Source: Deinococcus indicus (GTDB taxonomy: Bacteria; Deinococcota; Deinococci; Deinococcales; Deinococcaceae). From it: a stretch of DNA of 64,000 nucleotides. Below, piece by piece: positions 25,694 to 35,823 of this stretch (positions are counted from its first letter, which is position 1; each line of letters opens with the position of its first letter). The stretch spans positions 1 to 64,000 of the forward strand of contig NZ_NHMK01000035.1 in assembly GCF_002198095.1 (NCBI RefSeq). Reading direction: 5' to 3'. The notes under the pieces are model-generated. The model was not told the origin of the DNA, made no database searches, and saw only the letters and a list, made by a program, of their open reading frames with translations. The position numbers and the translations under genes were made by a program.

Positions 25694-28600
25694 TTGCGCT
25701 CACTCTTCCGATTCCGTTCCAGTCTGCTGGGTCTGCTCTGTCTGCTGGGCGGAGGTGCGCTCGCCGAGGGCAGCCGCCACCTGTACCCGGCCAGTTACCC
25801 GGCCACCGCGTCCCGTGCCAGCCTCGACTGGCAGCCCGCCAGTGGCCTCTACGTCGGCCGGATCAGCCGCAAGAACGTCCTGTACACGTACGCGCAGGCC
25901 GGAGAGCAGATCCTGACCGGTTCGAGCAGTGTCAGCGGAACGACTGTCAGCACCCTGATCAGCATCTATGCCCCGGGCAACTTTGGAACTCCGGGCAACG
26001 AGGTGCTCGGTACCCCTGTCAACACCTGCACCGTCGCCAGCACGGTCGCCGGAACGCCCGGCTACATCCCGAGCCGCGCCGCAGAACTGGCCGGCCCGAA
26101 AAGCGCCAGCGGGAACGGCGGCGCGGATACCTGGACGCCCTGTGTCTACACCGCGCCGAGCACCGGAGTGTACGCCGTGACGGTTCAGCCCAGGGGCGCC
26201 GGATCGCCGACGGGCAGCGTTGCCACGCTCGACCGGGCCGGACAGGCGGTCGCCGCCTGGGAGGTGACCGTCCGGTCCGACGCGGCGAGCACCGCCGACC
26301 TGCTCGGCCGGGTGTTCACGTACGCCTTCAACGGTTTCACGGGAGGCAACAACCGGCCCGTGACCAGCAACTACTACGTAGTCACCCGCGACGGCTTCCG
26401 CTACCGCGAGAACTTCGCGGGCCCGACCGGGCTGGGCGTCGACCCGAACGGCTACGCCGTGTACGCCAACTCCAGGGGATTCGTCGATACGTTCGACAAC
26501 TCGCCGCTGTACCGGAACCTGCGCGGCTCCAACGCCCAGGTGGATCCGCCGCTCGGAGCCCCGGCCGTCAGTGCGCAGGCGGCCGAATTCCCATTGTTCT
26601 TCGTCGATCCGGTGCAGTACGCCGGGGAGGTCAACCGGGTGCTGACGACCCTGGGGATTCCGGTCACGCCGGACACGCCGACCGTTACCGATCCCGCGTT
26701 CGTGAACGCCCAGGGCGGTCCGCGGCTGGTGCGTGGCGGCAGCGGCACCTTCTCGTTCACGAGCAACAAGACCGGAACGTACCAGATCGTCGTGAGCGCC
26801 GACGGCACCGACTTCGATCCCGAGAACACACGCAACCGTGTGCTGCGCGGCAACGCCGTGATCGGGCGCAACGCGGTCGGCTGGGACGGCCGGAACAACA
26901 ACCTGCAACTGTTTGCGTCCGGTTCCGTCCGGTATCAGGTGGTCCTCAATGCCGGCGAGGTGCACTTTCCCCTGGTGGACGCCGAGAACAACCCGGGGGC
27001 CGGGCCGATCGTGACGCTGCTGAATCCGCCCCCCGGCGTCGCCAATCCCAACACCGTCTTCTACGACGACCGCGGCTACGTCACGAAGGGCGGAACAGCC
27101 GTCGGAACCCTGAACGGCACCCTCTGCCCTGGTCCCGTTCCCGCGGCGCCGACCGACCCGGCGAACCTGCTCGGCGTGGACTCCTCGGCGGTGCCGTACC
27201 GCAACTGGGGTTCCGGCGGGAACTCGAACACGGACTGCGCGGCGACGGCCGGCTGGGGCGACGGCAAGGCCCTGGACCTGTGGACCTTCGTGCGCGGCAA
27301 CACGGTCAGCACGCTGGACGTGGCCGAAGCGGCGGACCTCAGCGTGCAGAAGACCGTGGATAACCCCACGCCAGTCGTGGGGAGCACGGTGACCTTCACG
27401 GTGACCGTCAGGAACGCCGGGCCGGACGCGACGACCAACGTGACCGTCAGCGACGCACTCCCGGCCGGATACACACTGATCAGCGCTGCGCCGTCACAGG
27501 GAACGTACGCACCCACGACGGGCGCGTGGACGGTCACGCCCTCCGCGCCGCTGGCCAGCGGCGACCAGGCGACCCTGACCATCACGGCCACCGTGAACCC
27601 GGCGGGACCGTACACCAATACGGCGCAACTGCTGAGCAGCGACCAACCGGACCCGGATTCCACGCCGGGGAACGGCGTGACCACAGAGGATGATCAGGCG
27701 AGCGTGACGCCCGCACCGATCACGCCTGTGGCCGTCGTGAGCAAGGTGGCGGGCGCGACCACCCTGCGTGCCGGCCCGTTCCCCTACGCGCAGACGTACG
27801 TGGTGACCGTCCGCAACACCGGCAGCGTCCCGGTCACGTACTCCCTGCAGGACACGCCGGCCCTGGATCCGGACGTGACCGTGGGCACTGTGACCGTCAG
27901 CGAGAACGGCGCGGCCCCGGTGCCGTTGCCCGGACCGGCACCGTACACGCTGGCCCAGGGGCGTGTGCTGGGGGCCGGCGCCGCCGACACGTTCACGCTG
28001 ACGGTCACGCTGGCGGTCGTCCAGGGCGCAACCGACAACGACGTCTGCACCGGTCAGGCGGGGAACGGCCTGTTCAACACGGCGTTTCTGACCGTCGGAG
28101 CCATGCAGACCAGGGCGTTTGATTGCGTTCCGACGCCGAGACTGCCGGACCTGCGCCTTCAGAAAAGTGGTCCGGCCTTCTACCGCGCCGATCAGGCACT
28201 GACGTACACACTGGCCGCCACCAGTGACCGGGCCGCGTCGGGCGTGGTGGTCCGTGACGCGCTGCCGGTCGGCACGACGTTCGTGTCCGCCAGCGACGGC
28301 GGCGTGCTCAGCGGACAGGACGTGGTGTGGACACTGGGGGACGTGCCCGCAGGAACACGCACGCTGACGCTGGTTCTCAGGACCCTGCCGGGCGCCCGGG
28401 CCGGCGAGTTACCGGCCACCCTGACGAACACGGCGACCGTCAGCGCGGACCAGCCGGACCGTGAGGCCAGCAACAACGCGGGTGCGGCCAGCAGCCAGCT
28501 GGTGCTCGTGCAACTGACGAAAACCGTCCGGAACGTGACCCGTGACACGGCGGCCAGCACAGCGGGCGGCGGACTGCCCGGGGAGACACTCGAATATTGC

Positions 28601-28876
28601 ATCACGGCCCTGAACCGGGGGGTCAGCGTGAACAACTTCGCCGTCCAGGATGCCGTGCCGGGCAACACGGCCGCGCGGACCTCCGCGTACGGACCGGACC
28701 GCGGATTACGGCTGGGCGGCGCCGAGACCGGCGTCCTCACCAGCGGCGCGGACGGTGACCAGGGTGAACTGACTTCGGCAGGCGGCCCGGCAGGCGCCGG
28801 TCTTCTCACCTACCGGATCGGGACCCTCGCGGCCGGCGTGACGCAGCAGGTGTGCTTTCAGGTGGTGGTCCGGTGA
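25694..28876 (+). CDS. Large surface protein with DUF11 repeats
   Basis: 1060 residues starting at TTG 25694, with a GAGG site eight bases before; signal peptide ends at GALAEG. Residues 25-550 form an unknown beta-rich domain. From about 550 come DUF11 (conserved repeat) domains: ADLSVQKTVDNPTPVVGSTV, a second at about 680-800 (VVSKVAGATTLRAG), a third at about 815-930 (DLRLQKSGPAFYRADQALTY), and a shorter last one (VQLTKTVRNVTRD). DUF11 repeats occur in cell-surface and S-layer-associated proteins. No sortase or anchor motif is seen. Its end overlaps the convergent regulator by 71 bases. Confidence 0.85.
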   Translation: MRSLFRFRSSLLGLLCLLGGGALAEGSRHLYPASYPATASRASLDWQPASGLYVGRISRKNVLYTYAQAGEQILTGSSSVSGTTVSTLISIYAPGNFGTPGNEVLGTPVNTCTVASTVAGTPGYIPSRAAELAGPKSASGNGGADTWTPCVYTAPSTGVYAVTVQPRGAGSPTGSVATLDRAGQAVAAWEVTVRSDAASTADLLGRVFTYAFNGFTGGNNRPVTSNYYVVTRDGFRYRENFAGPTGLGVDPNGYAVYANSRGFVDTFDNSPLYRNLRGSNAQVDPPLGAPAVSAQAAEFPLFFVDPVQYAGEVNRVLTTLGIPVTPDTPTVTDPAFVNAQGGPRLVRGGSGTFSFTSNKTGTYQIVVSADGTDFDPENTRNRVLRGNAVIGRNAVGWDGRNNNLQLFASGSVRYQVVLNAGEVHFPLVDAENNPGAGPIVTLLNPPPGVANPNTVFYDDRGYVTKGGTAVGTLNGTLCPGPVPAAPTDPANLLGVDSSAVPYRNWGSGGNSNTDCAATAGWGDGKALDLWTFVRGNTVSTLDVAEAADLSVQKTVDNPTPVVGSTVTFTVTVRNAGPDATTNVTVSDALPAGYTLISAAPSQGTYAPTTGAWTVTPSAPLASGDQATLTITATVNPAGPYTNTAQLLSSDQPDPDSTPGNGVTTEDDQASVTPAPITPVAVVSKVAGATTLRAGPFPYAQTYVVTVRNTGSVPVTYSLQDTPALDPDVTVGTVTVSENGAAPVPLPGPAPYTLAQGRVLGAGAADTFTLTVTLAVVQGATDNDVCTGQAGNGLFNTAFLTVGAMQTRAFDCVPTPRLPDLRLQKSGPAFYRADQALTYTLAATSDRAASGVVVRDALPVGTTFVSASDGGVLSGQDVVWTLGDVPAGTRTLTLVLRTLPGARAGELPATLTNTATVSADQPDREASNNAGAASSQLVLVQLTKTVRNVTRDTAASTAGGGLPGETLEYCITALNRGVSVNNFAVQDAVPGNTAARTSAYGPDRGLRLGGAETGVLTSGADGDQGELTSAGGPAGAGLLTYRIGTLAAGVTQQVCFQVVVR

Positions 28877-29480
28877 CGACCGGCCCGGCAGGCGGGTGCA
28901 GGCGCGCGTCCTGTTCGTTGATCCAGACGAGCAGGGCGCTGGCCGCCGGATCGAACGCCCGCCCATCCTCTGTCAGTTCGTACGGCGCGGTCACGGACGA
29001 AGAGCTGCGGGTCAGGAAACCCAGGTCCGTCAATTCGCGCAGGCGGGCCATGACGCTCCGGCGGCTCACGGCCGGGAAGGTCAGGTCCCTGGCCCTCTTC
29101 GGACCGCCATGCAGGGCCAGGATGATCCCGAGGCTCCCGCTGCGCTGGAGGGTATCCCCGAGCAGGGGAGCTCGGTGATCGAGCTGCGCGTACCAGGACA
29201 GTACCCGCCGGACGGCCGGGCACAGGCGCGCGCCCTGCGCCGTCAGTGCGTAACGGCGGTGCCGGCGCTCTATCCAGCCGATCGCCTGCAGTTCTCCCAG
29301 TCGTGTCGACAGGGTCGAGGTGCTGGCGACACCAGTCAGGTCACGAATCTCGCCATAGGATCTGGGTTCCTGACACAGGTAGCGCAGAATCCGGAACGCA
29401 TACCGGGCTTCGAGTTGTGCGAGTGCCCGCTGGCGTCCCTCCTGGAGAATCACCTCAGCGGCGTCTGGCGAAACCTTCAC
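28806..29480 (-). CDS. Tandem winged-helix transcriptional regulator (HxlR-like)
   Basis: A 224-residue cytoplasmic protein with two winged-helix modules: residues 20-95 (LEARYAFRILRYLCQEPRSYGEIRDLTGVA; LSTRLGELQAIGWIERR) and 115-180 (GIILALHGGPKRARDLTF; VMARLRELTDLGFLTR). Each resembles the HxlR/MarR style of DNA binding, so one chain may act like a dimer. The C-terminal 25 residues are basic and Pro-rich and overlap the end of the convergent DUF11 gene. Targets unknown; the surface protein is a candidate by position. Confidence 0.75.
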   Translation of the reverse strand: MKVSPDAAEVILQEGRQRALAQLEARYAFRILRYLCQEPRSYGEIRDLTGVASTSTLSTRLGELQAIGWIERRHRRYALTAQGARLCPAVRRVLSWYAQLDHRAPLLGDTLQRSGSLGIILALHGGPKRARDLTFPAVSRRSVMARLRELTDLGFLTRSSSSVTAPYELTEDGRAFDPAASALLVWINEQDARLHPPAGPVVTGPPPESTPAASRRPRGSRSGR

Positions 29481-29766
29481 ACTTTATCATGGCATGAATG
29501 TAAAAGGCAGGTCCGTGACTGTCCAGAACAGTCGGGCGCACCCGCTTCAGAAGGCCCCGACAGGATCACCGTACGACGACCCCACCCGCACAGACGGCTG
29601 CGCTGGGCAGTGACGCACGCGGGCAGGTCGCCCGAACACCTCTTCACCTGTCGGGTTCGTCCGCAGCCCCAGGCCGCTCTCCGACCGTCAGCAGACGGCG
29701 GGCGCGCCGGCGACCTTCCGGTCAACTCAGGACGCCCATCATTCCCACCGTTTCCGGAGGAGTCGT

Positions 29767-32007
29767 ATGCCGAGCCCCCGTCGCCCCTGGATTCACTCGT
29801 TCCGCGCGCAACCTCTGCGCCGCCAGGCAAACCTGCTGGTCATCGCGGTGCTCGTGCCCACCGTGGTCCTGCAGGCTGTCGCCGTCCCGACGCTGCTGCT
29901 GCAACGCTTCCGCTCCCTGGAAAAGCGGCAGCTTGCGGGTAACGGGGAGACCCTCACCAAGGCGTACGCCCGTGAGGACGCCCGGCTGCGCGCCTTCACG
30001 AAGAATTTCGCCACCTGGAACGAGACCTACCGGTACGCGCAGGGGCGCAACCCGGGATTCCTGAACTCGAACCTCGTTCCGAGTACCTTCGAAGGAGGGA
30101 ACGTCAGCATCTGGGGCGTCGTCGACCGGAGCGGCCAGATCCTCTCGGCCGCCACCTACACCCCACAGGCGATCCAGACCGGCGGGGCGGCCAGCGCGAC
30201 CGTCCGGGCACTGCTCCGGCGGATGCCACAGGACTCCGCCCGGACGGCGTCCGGGATTGTGGCCGTCGGCGGCCGCTACTACCTCGCTGCCTCACAGCCC
30301 ATCACGCAGGACGACGGCACAGGCCTGGCCGGCCGGTTCCTGCTGGCCCGCGAACTGACTCCCGGCGTCATCGCCGACATTGTTCCCCTGGGACAGGACA
30401 GCCGGTTGAGCCTCGCGGGACCGGGCGCCGACACCACGCCGCCGGAGCCCCTATCAGACCGGCTCACGCTGCCCGTCACGGCTCCCGACGGCACACCGTC
30501 CGCCACGTTGCGGCTGACGCAGACCCGTTTCATTCTCGAGGCCGGCCGCGCCGCCATCCTCCAGATTGCCCTGATCACGGCCCTGAGCACCCTCCTGACC
30601 CTATTGCTGGGCGTGACGTTCATCCGCCGGCAGGTTCTACAGGTCGTGGAAGAGTACGACCGGGACGTCCGGCGGATGCAGCGGGACAGCCGGCACCGCC
30701 TGACCGTTCGCGGCGACGACGAGCTGGGCCGCCTGGGCGTGACCATCAATGACCTGACCGATCAGTACCGCCGGCAGTACAACGAGATCCAGATCATGCA
30801 CCAGCGTGACGGCCTGACCGGTCTGCTCAACCGAGAGGGCCTGATTCGCCGTTCCATGCCCCAGTCACTCCGCGCCGCCGCCGTGATCCAGGTCGGCAGC
30901 CTCGAGAGCCTCAGCGGGCTGTACGGCGCGGTCCGGACCGACCGGCTCCTGCTGGAGTTCGCCGCGCGTCTACGCGAGCACGCCCCCTCCGCCTTCTGCG
31001 CCCGGCTCCGGTCCGACACGTTCGCGCTGCTGTGCGGGCAACCACTCGAGACACTCCTGCCGGCCGTTCAGGCCCTCTCGGCCCCCTACCCGGTGAACAC
31101 GGGCGAGGTGCAGCTGCGGGTGCACGTGGGACTGGTCGACAGTGAAGAGCTGCAGTCCGCTGACGCTCTGCTCGAATGCGCGGAACTCGCCCTGCAGGAA
31201 AGCCACGATTTCGGAGAGCCGACCCGGACGTACACCCGCCAGACCCGGCAGCGCCTGGAACGCGCCCGCACCCTTCAGGACAGCCTGCGGACCTTCACGG
31301 ACGAGACGTTCACCCTGCACTACCAGCCGATCATGGACCTGAACGGACAGGTGCCCGTCTCGTTCGAGGCGCTGCTGCGCTGGACACACCCGGATCTCGG
31401 GTTCATCTCACCGGCCGAGTTCATCCCGCTGGCCGAGCGCGGCGGTCACATCTACGCCGTCGGTCAGTGGGTCCTGCGTCAGGCCGCGTCGGACCTGCTC
31501 AGGTCCGGCCGCTCCACCATGAAAGTCAACGTGAATGTCAGTCCGCTGCAACTGCTCAGCCCGTCGTTCGCGCAGGACACGCTTCAAGCACTGTCACAGC
31601 TCGGACTTCCAGCCACGCAACTCGTGCTGGAAGTCACGGAAAGCGCCGTGCTGGGAGACCTGGACCTCGCCACCGCCCACCTGAACGCCCTGCGGGAAGC
31701 CGGGATTCAGATCGCGCTGGACGATTTCGGCGCCGGATACTCCAGCCTGTCGCTGCTGTCACGCCTGCCGGTCGACGTGATCAAACTCGACCGGACGTTC
31801 CTGACCGAGGCCCTGACGGAACAGGGGGCGAGGTCGGTGCTGGCGCAGGTCGTCGTCCTTGCCACCCAGCTCGGGTTCCCGGTCGTGGCCGAAGGGATCG
31901 AGAACTTGGATACCCTGACCCTCCTGCGGGAACTGGGGGTCCGCCGGGGGCAGGGATATCTGCTCGGGCGGCCGGCGCCGTACGCGGACTCTCTGGGGAG
32001 AGCCTGA
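29767..32007 (+). CDS. Membrane c-di-GMP phosphodiesterase (sensor, HAMP, degenerate GGDEF, EAL)
   Basis: 746 residues: helix 1 (about 22-45), an extracytoplasmic CHASE4-like sensor (46-255), helix 2 (256-280), HAMP (280-335), GGDEF-like domain (345-480), EAL domain (495-740). The GGDEF signature is replaced by RSDTF near residue 414, so no cyclase activity is expected. The EAL domain keeps FEALLRW, NVNVSP, EVTES, DDFGAGYSSL and KLDRTFL, indicating an active phosphodiesterase. GGAG precedes the ATG. The stop overlaps the next gene (TGATG), which encodes an intact cyclase. Confidence 0.9.
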   Translation: MPSPRRPWIHSFRAQPLRRQANLLVIAVLVPTVVLQAVAVPTLLLQRFRSLEKRQLAGNGETLTKAYAREDARLRAFTKNFATWNETYRYAQGRNPGFLNSNLVPSTFEGGNVSIWGVVDRSGQILSAATYTPQAIQTGGAASATVRALLRRMPQDSARTASGIVAVGGRYYLAASQPITQDDGTGLAGRFLLARELTPGVIADIVPLGQDSRLSLAGPGADTTPPEPLSDRLTLPVTAPDGTPSATLRLTQTRFILEAGRAAILQIALITALSTLLTLLLGVTFIRRQVLQVVEEYDRDVRRMQRDSRHRLTVRGDDELGRLGVTINDLTDQYRRQYNEIQIMHQRDGLTGLLNREGLIRRSMPQSLRAAAVIQVGSLESLSGLYGAVRTDRLLLEFAARLREHAPSAFCARLRSDTFALLCGQPLETLLPAVQALSAPYPVNTGEVQLRVHVGLVDSEELQSADALLECAELALQESHDFGEPTRTYTRQTRQRLERARTLQDSLRTFTDETFTLHYQPIMDLNGQVPVSFEALLRWTHPDLGFISPAEFIPLAERGGHIYAVGQWVLRQAASDLLRSGRSTMKVNVNVSPLQLLSPSFAQDTLQALSQLGLPATQLVLEVTESAVLGDLDLATAHLNALREAGIQIALDDFGAGYSSLSLLSRLPVDVIKLDRTFLTEALTEQGARSVLAQVVVLATQLGFPVVAEGIENLDTLTLLRELGVRRGQGYLLGRPAPYADSLGRA

Positions 32008-33083
32008 TGTTCCGGGCGTTGTTCCTGAACACCTGCGTCCTAGTGGCGCTCACGTACGCGCTCAGCCTCACGTACCGCGAGTGGCCGCCGGGCGGCAGCC
32101 GCCTGCCATACACCCGCCTGCTGGCCTTCACGGCCATGGGCGCCGCCCTGATGAGTTTTCCGGCCGAGATCAGCCCCGGTGTCCTGCTGGACCTGCGGGT
32201 CGTCCCGGTGATTCTGGTGACGGTCCGGTACGGGCCGGGCATGGGACTGGCGGTGGCTGTGCCCATCCTGCTGATCCGCGCCTGGCACGGCGGGGCAGGC
32301 GTGGAACCCGCCGTGCTGGCCCTTCTGAGCGTCCTGCTGATGGCGGCCCTCGCCCGGCGCCTCGGCGTGACCCTGCAGGGACTGGTCAGCACCCAGCTGC
32401 GCTGGGCTCCCGTCATGGTGCTTCCCTACCCCCTGCCGCTCCTCCTGCTGCCGGACGGCGCCGCACTGTTCACGCAGTCGGCCACGCCTCTGATCGTGTT
32501 CAACACGGCAGGTCTGCTGATCTGCACGTCCATCCTGGTCGGGCGCTTCCAGGCGCTGGGGACGCTGCAACGCCTGACCCGTCAGGCCGAACTGGACGCC
32601 CTGACGGCGCTTCCCAACCGCCGGCGGCTGGACGCTGACCTGGCGAGACTGGGCACTCAGGACGCCCTGCTGCTGATCGACATCGACCACTTCAAACGCG
32701 TGAACGACCAGCACGGCCACGCGGCCGGCGACGCCGTCCTCAGAGAAGTGTCCCGTTGCCTCGAAGCGCAACTGCGCGCCCGTGACACGGCCTACCGCTA
32801 CGGCGGTGAGGAGTTCGCGGTGATCCTGCGGCGCGTCGACCCGGCCTTCCTGACGCAGGTGGCAGAGCGGATCCGGCAGGCCGTCGAGTCCTACCCGGTC
32901 CAGGCACTCCAGGGCAGAAGTGTGACCGTCTCGATCGGAGCGGCCACCAGCGACGGACTGCCAGACGTGGTGCAGCGGGCAGACGCCGCGCTGTACGAGG
33001 CCAAGGAAGGCGGCCGTAACCGTGTGCAGACCCACCCGCACCCACCTGTCAATGAACACGCCGGTACGGGGAGTGGAGCGTGA
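32007..33083 (+). CDS. Membrane diguanylate cyclase (GGEEF)
   Basis: 358 residues with about six N-terminal helices resembling a 5TM-LYT-type sensor (residues 1-185) and a GGDEF domain (195-345). The active loop is YGGEEF (residues 266-270), with the inhibitory I-site RARD five residues before it, so product feedback is likely. IDIDHFKRVNDQHGH is intact. It makes c-di-GMP from two GTP. Coupled (TGATG) to the upstream phosphodiesterase, forming an opposing pair. Confidence 0.92.
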   Translation: MFRALFLNTCVLVALTYALSLTYREWPPGGSRLPYTRLLAFTAMGAALMSFPAEISPGVLLDLRVVPVILVTVRYGPGMGLAVAVPILLIRAWHGGAGVEPAVLALLSVLLMAALARRLGVTLQGLVSTQLRWAPVMVLPYPLPLLLLPDGAALFTQSATPLIVFNTAGLLICTSILVGRFQALGTLQRLTRQAELDALTALPNRRRLDADLARLGTQDALLLIDIDHFKRVNDQHGHAAGDAVLREVSRCLEAQLRARDTAYRYGGEEFAVILRRVDPAFLTQVAERIRQAVESYPVQALQGRSVTVSIGAATSDGLPDVVQRADAALYEAKEGGRNRVQTHPHPPVNEHAGTGSGA

Positions 33084-33085
33084 AG

Positions 33086-33181
33086 ATGTCCGGTAAATTC
33101 GAAGTTGCCCTGCCCGCCATGACGCCAGAGGACACGCTGGAGGCGTGGAGAGCGGCCTACATCCATTGGGCTCTATGCTGA
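33086..33181 (+). CDS. Possible 31-residue ORF
   Basis: A short ORF (MSGKFEVALPAMTPEDTLEAW...) begins three bases after the cyclase stop, with GGAG about 13 bases upstream. The sequence looks protein-like but has no recognised match, and may be the remnant of a longer gene. The remaining bases to 33301 show nothing clear. Confidence 0.3.
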   Translation: MSGKFEVALPAMTPEDTLEAWRAAYIHWALC

Positions 33182-33301
33182 CTGGAGCCTGACCGAATGT
33201 TCTGGCATCGGTTCTGTGCGAGCAGCGAGGCGGTATGCCGTGCACGCTGATGCACCTGAGCCTGCGGCAGAATCGGCAACCCTCGCTGACCTCCGGCGGT
33301 T

Positions 33302-33733
33302 CTAGTACTCGACAGTCAGGGTCTCGATGGCGGAGTAGCGTCCGGCCGGGACCAGTTGCCCGCGTTCAATCAGGATGAACAGCGGGATTCGTGCGGTCCC
33401 CTGCGTGTCCAGCCGGACCACGACAGGATCGCTGAAACTCAGCTGTCTTCCCGGATCGCGGAACAGGCCGTACCGTAGGGTCCAGCTGTCCATGACCAGG
33501 ACGCGCGGTGCGTTTCCTGGTCGCAGCAGGCTGACCGTGAGTGCCGGCGGCCGCTCCTGGGCTCCGCACTCGATGTGCAGGGAAGCCTCCGTCAGGGAAT
33601 CGTTGATCCAGCTGTATGGCGCGGCCGGGCCGGACTGGAACGTGACCGTACAGGCGCCCTGGGCGCCGGCACCGGCCGTCAGGGCGGCCAGCAGGGCCGC
33701 GCTCCGGATGAGACGCGTCACGAGTCGCTGCAT
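33302..33733 (-). CDS. Chaperone-usher pilus subunit, SCPU-type (probable tip or minor subunit)
   Basis: 143 residues from the ATG at 33731-33733, which has AAGGAAGG upstream (a GTG at 33760 is less likely). The signal peptide ends at AGAQGA. Cysteines in GACTVTF and HIECGA and the C-terminal ETLTVEY match spore-coat-U (SCPU) proteins, the subunits of archaic Csu-like pili. It is the last gene of the operon, the place taken by the tip adhesin in Csu clusters, although it is short for a two-domain adhesin. Confidence 0.75.
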   Translation of the reverse strand: MQRLVTRLIRSAALLAALTAGAGAQGACTVTFQSGPAAPYSWINDSLTEASLHIECGAQERPPALTVSLLRPGNAPRVLVMDSWTLRYGLFRDPGRQLSFSDPVVVRLDTQGTARIPLFILIERGQLVPAGRYSAIETLTVEY

Positions 33734-35823
33734 GAAAGTTCCTTCCTTTCTCGCGGCCACGGAACCGTGCAGGTGAAGGTGCCGTCCCGCAGGATACCGG
33801 TCCTGCCCTCGAAACGCTGGGGAATCAGGGTGGCGCCAGCGGCATCCAGGGCGAAGAGTTCCCCGTCGTACTCCACGGTCGGGGTTTCTCCGGGAGGCTG
33901 AACGGGCCAGACGTACGTGACCCAGAGATTCCGGGTAAAGTTCGGCCGCCAGTCGAGAGTGGTGACGGCGTCGGTCCCGGCCGTGAACTCCTGCCGTTCG
34001 GCACCGACGGTCACTTCGAACGGCAGGGCTTCCGGCACGACCGTCACCTGATAGGCGCCGCCGGGCGCGGCTCCCAGGAACGCGGCGTCACCTTCGGCGT
34101 TCGTCGTCGCCTCGCCCAGTGCCGACACGTTCAGTCGGATGCCGGGCACGCCGGTCCTGACCAGCAGGATGCCGCCGCTCTGGGTGGTCGCGGCGAAGAC
34201 GTTCCCGGCCACCGCGATCAGGGTGCCCCTGGCCACCACGTTCACCTGCCCGGCGCTCGTCAGGCGGCCGGTGATGTCGGCGGGGCCCTGCTGCCTGACT
34301 GAAATCTCTCCCTGTTGACCGGTCGGGGTGACCGTGGCATGGAGTCCGACGGAACGCTGCGGGTCGACCTGCACGTACGCGCCGAGCGCCATGGTGCCGG
34401 CGGAGGTGTCGGCCCGTAACGTCACCTGATCCGAGGGGCGCAGCAGGACCTGCGCGCGCGCACGCAGGCGCTCGGCGCTCCGGCTGACCTGAAGGGACGC
34501 CTGGGCCTGATCGGTGACGAACCAGGTACCGGTGGCCGCCGCGCTCCACTGCTGCGTCTGCGGGACGTACGCCAGTTCCCCGCCGATCAGGACGTCCGGC
34601 GTCTGCCAGTTGATCAGCGTGGTGTAGGTCCCGTTTCCTGGTGCGAAGTCCGGCAGGTCGGCCCGCACCCCGAAAGTCACCGGCCCCACGTTCCAGCGGC
34701 TCGCCGCCTGGGCCGTCCAGGTGCTGCCGGCAGCATTCCACCGGCTGTTCAGGCCCAGGGTCGAGTGCGTGTGGCCGGCGGCGTAATCCACGGTGACACT
34801 GGCCTTCCCGTCCGCGCCGGTCAGCTGGGCGGTCCCGGCGACGGTCAGGTGATCGGTCACGTTCAGGGCGCCCCGGACCCCGGTGTGCAGCGCGCCCCCG
34901 GCGGCCCCCAGTTCTGCCTGCAGGTCGAACGAACCGGCCGCGAGGCCGCGCGAATCGACGATGTACGGCTGTTCCACACGGACCTGACCGCGCGGGTCCT
35001 GAAGGGTCACGACGATCCGTCCGCTGCCCTGTGTCAGGGGAATGCCCAGCAGACTCACCTCGCCGGCCGGGACGTTCAGGGCGCGGCGGAATCCCCCGGT
35101 CGTTTGCACGGTCGCCTGCGCGTCGAACGGCAGGGTCAGTTTCAGTTCCGGCCACAGGAAGGGAACCGTCCGTCCCGTCCGGGCGTGAACGCCGTTGAAC
35201 GTGCCGGCGGCGCCCAATTCGGAGGTGCCGCCGACCGTCGCTTTCAGGCGCACGGTCTCGTCGGGTTGCCACGCGGCCCAGGCGCCGGCCCTGTTCAGGC
35301 TGGCGTCTGAGGACAGCGTGGCGGTGGCCCTGGCCTCCCACGGCCCCTGCCGGTAACCGGGTTCCACGGTGACGCCGCCCCGGAGGTCGCCTCCCTGAAG
35401 CGACAGCTGGGTGGTATACCCGAGCTGCCAGACGGGCGTGCCGGAGGTCGCCGGCAGGCCGGGCGTCCCGGTGACGTTGATGGTGTGGCGTCCCAGCCGT
35501 TCCGGGCGGGGTTGCAGGGTCAGTACCTGATCCGCCGCGTTCACGGACCAGGGAACGTCCGGTGACAGGATCACGAACGGCCCCTCGGGGCAACTGACTT
35601 CGCCCGTGCCGTAGCCCCGGCGCTCTGCCGGGGTCAGCGCCGAAGCCAGTAACCACAGGGCGCGGGTGTCCTCGTTGATCTTCACGTACTGCGCTCCCCG
35701 TGCGTCCGCCCCGATGCGAACGTCCAGCAGGGATTCGGGCAGGTCTTCGCAGGTCACGGCGGAGCCGGCGCCGAGCAGCAGGCAGCTCAGGACAACCGCG
35801 TTACGGAAGGGTGAATGTCTCAT
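33718..35823 (-). CDS. Outer-membrane usher of an archaic chaperone-usher pilus
   Basis: 701 residues with signal peptide. Conserved usher segments include a beta-barrel with plug region (NVPAGEVSLLGIPLTQGSGRI, then VTLQDPRGQVRVEQPYIVDSRG) and a C-terminal domain near IRLNVSALGEATTNAEGDAAFLG. It would form the outer-membrane pore that receives chaperone-subunit complexes. Length is at the short end for ushers. The start overlaps the chaperone gene by 23 bases and the end overlaps the next subunit gene. Its presence requires a true outer membrane, as in Deinococcus. Confidence 0.85.
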   Translation of the reverse strand: MRHSPFRNAVVLSCLLLGAGSAVTCEDLPESLLDVRIGADARGAQYVKINEDTRALWLLASALTPAERRGYGTGEVSCPEGPFVILSPDVPWSVNAADQVLTLQPRPERLGRHTINVTGTPGLPATSGTPVWQLGYTTQLSLQGGDLRGGVTVEPGYRQGPWEARATATLSSDASLNRAGAWAAWQPDETVRLKATVGGTSELGAAGTFNGVHARTGRTVPFLWPELKLTLPFDAQATVQTTGGFRRALNVPAGEVSLLGIPLTQGSGRIVVTLQDPRGQVRVEQPYIVDSRGLAAGSFDLQAELGAAGGALHTGVRGALNVTDHLTVAGTAQLTGADGKASVTVDYAAGHTHSTLGLNSRWNAAGSTWTAQAASRWNVGPVTFGVRADLPDFAPGNGTYTTLINWQTPDVLIGGELAYVPQTQQWSAAATGTWFVTDQAQASLQVSRSAERLRARAQVLLRPSDQVTLRADTSAGTMALGAYVQVDPQRSVGLHATVTPTGQQGEISVRQQGPADITGRLTSAGQVNVVARGTLIAVAGNVFAATTQSGGILLVRTGVPGIRLNVSALGEATTNAEGDAAFLGAAPGGAYQVTVVPEALPFEVTVGAERQEFTAGTDAVTTLDWRPNFTRNLWVTYVWPVQPPGETPTVEYDGELFALDAAGATLIPQRFEGRTGILRDGTFTCTVPWPRERKELSCSDS

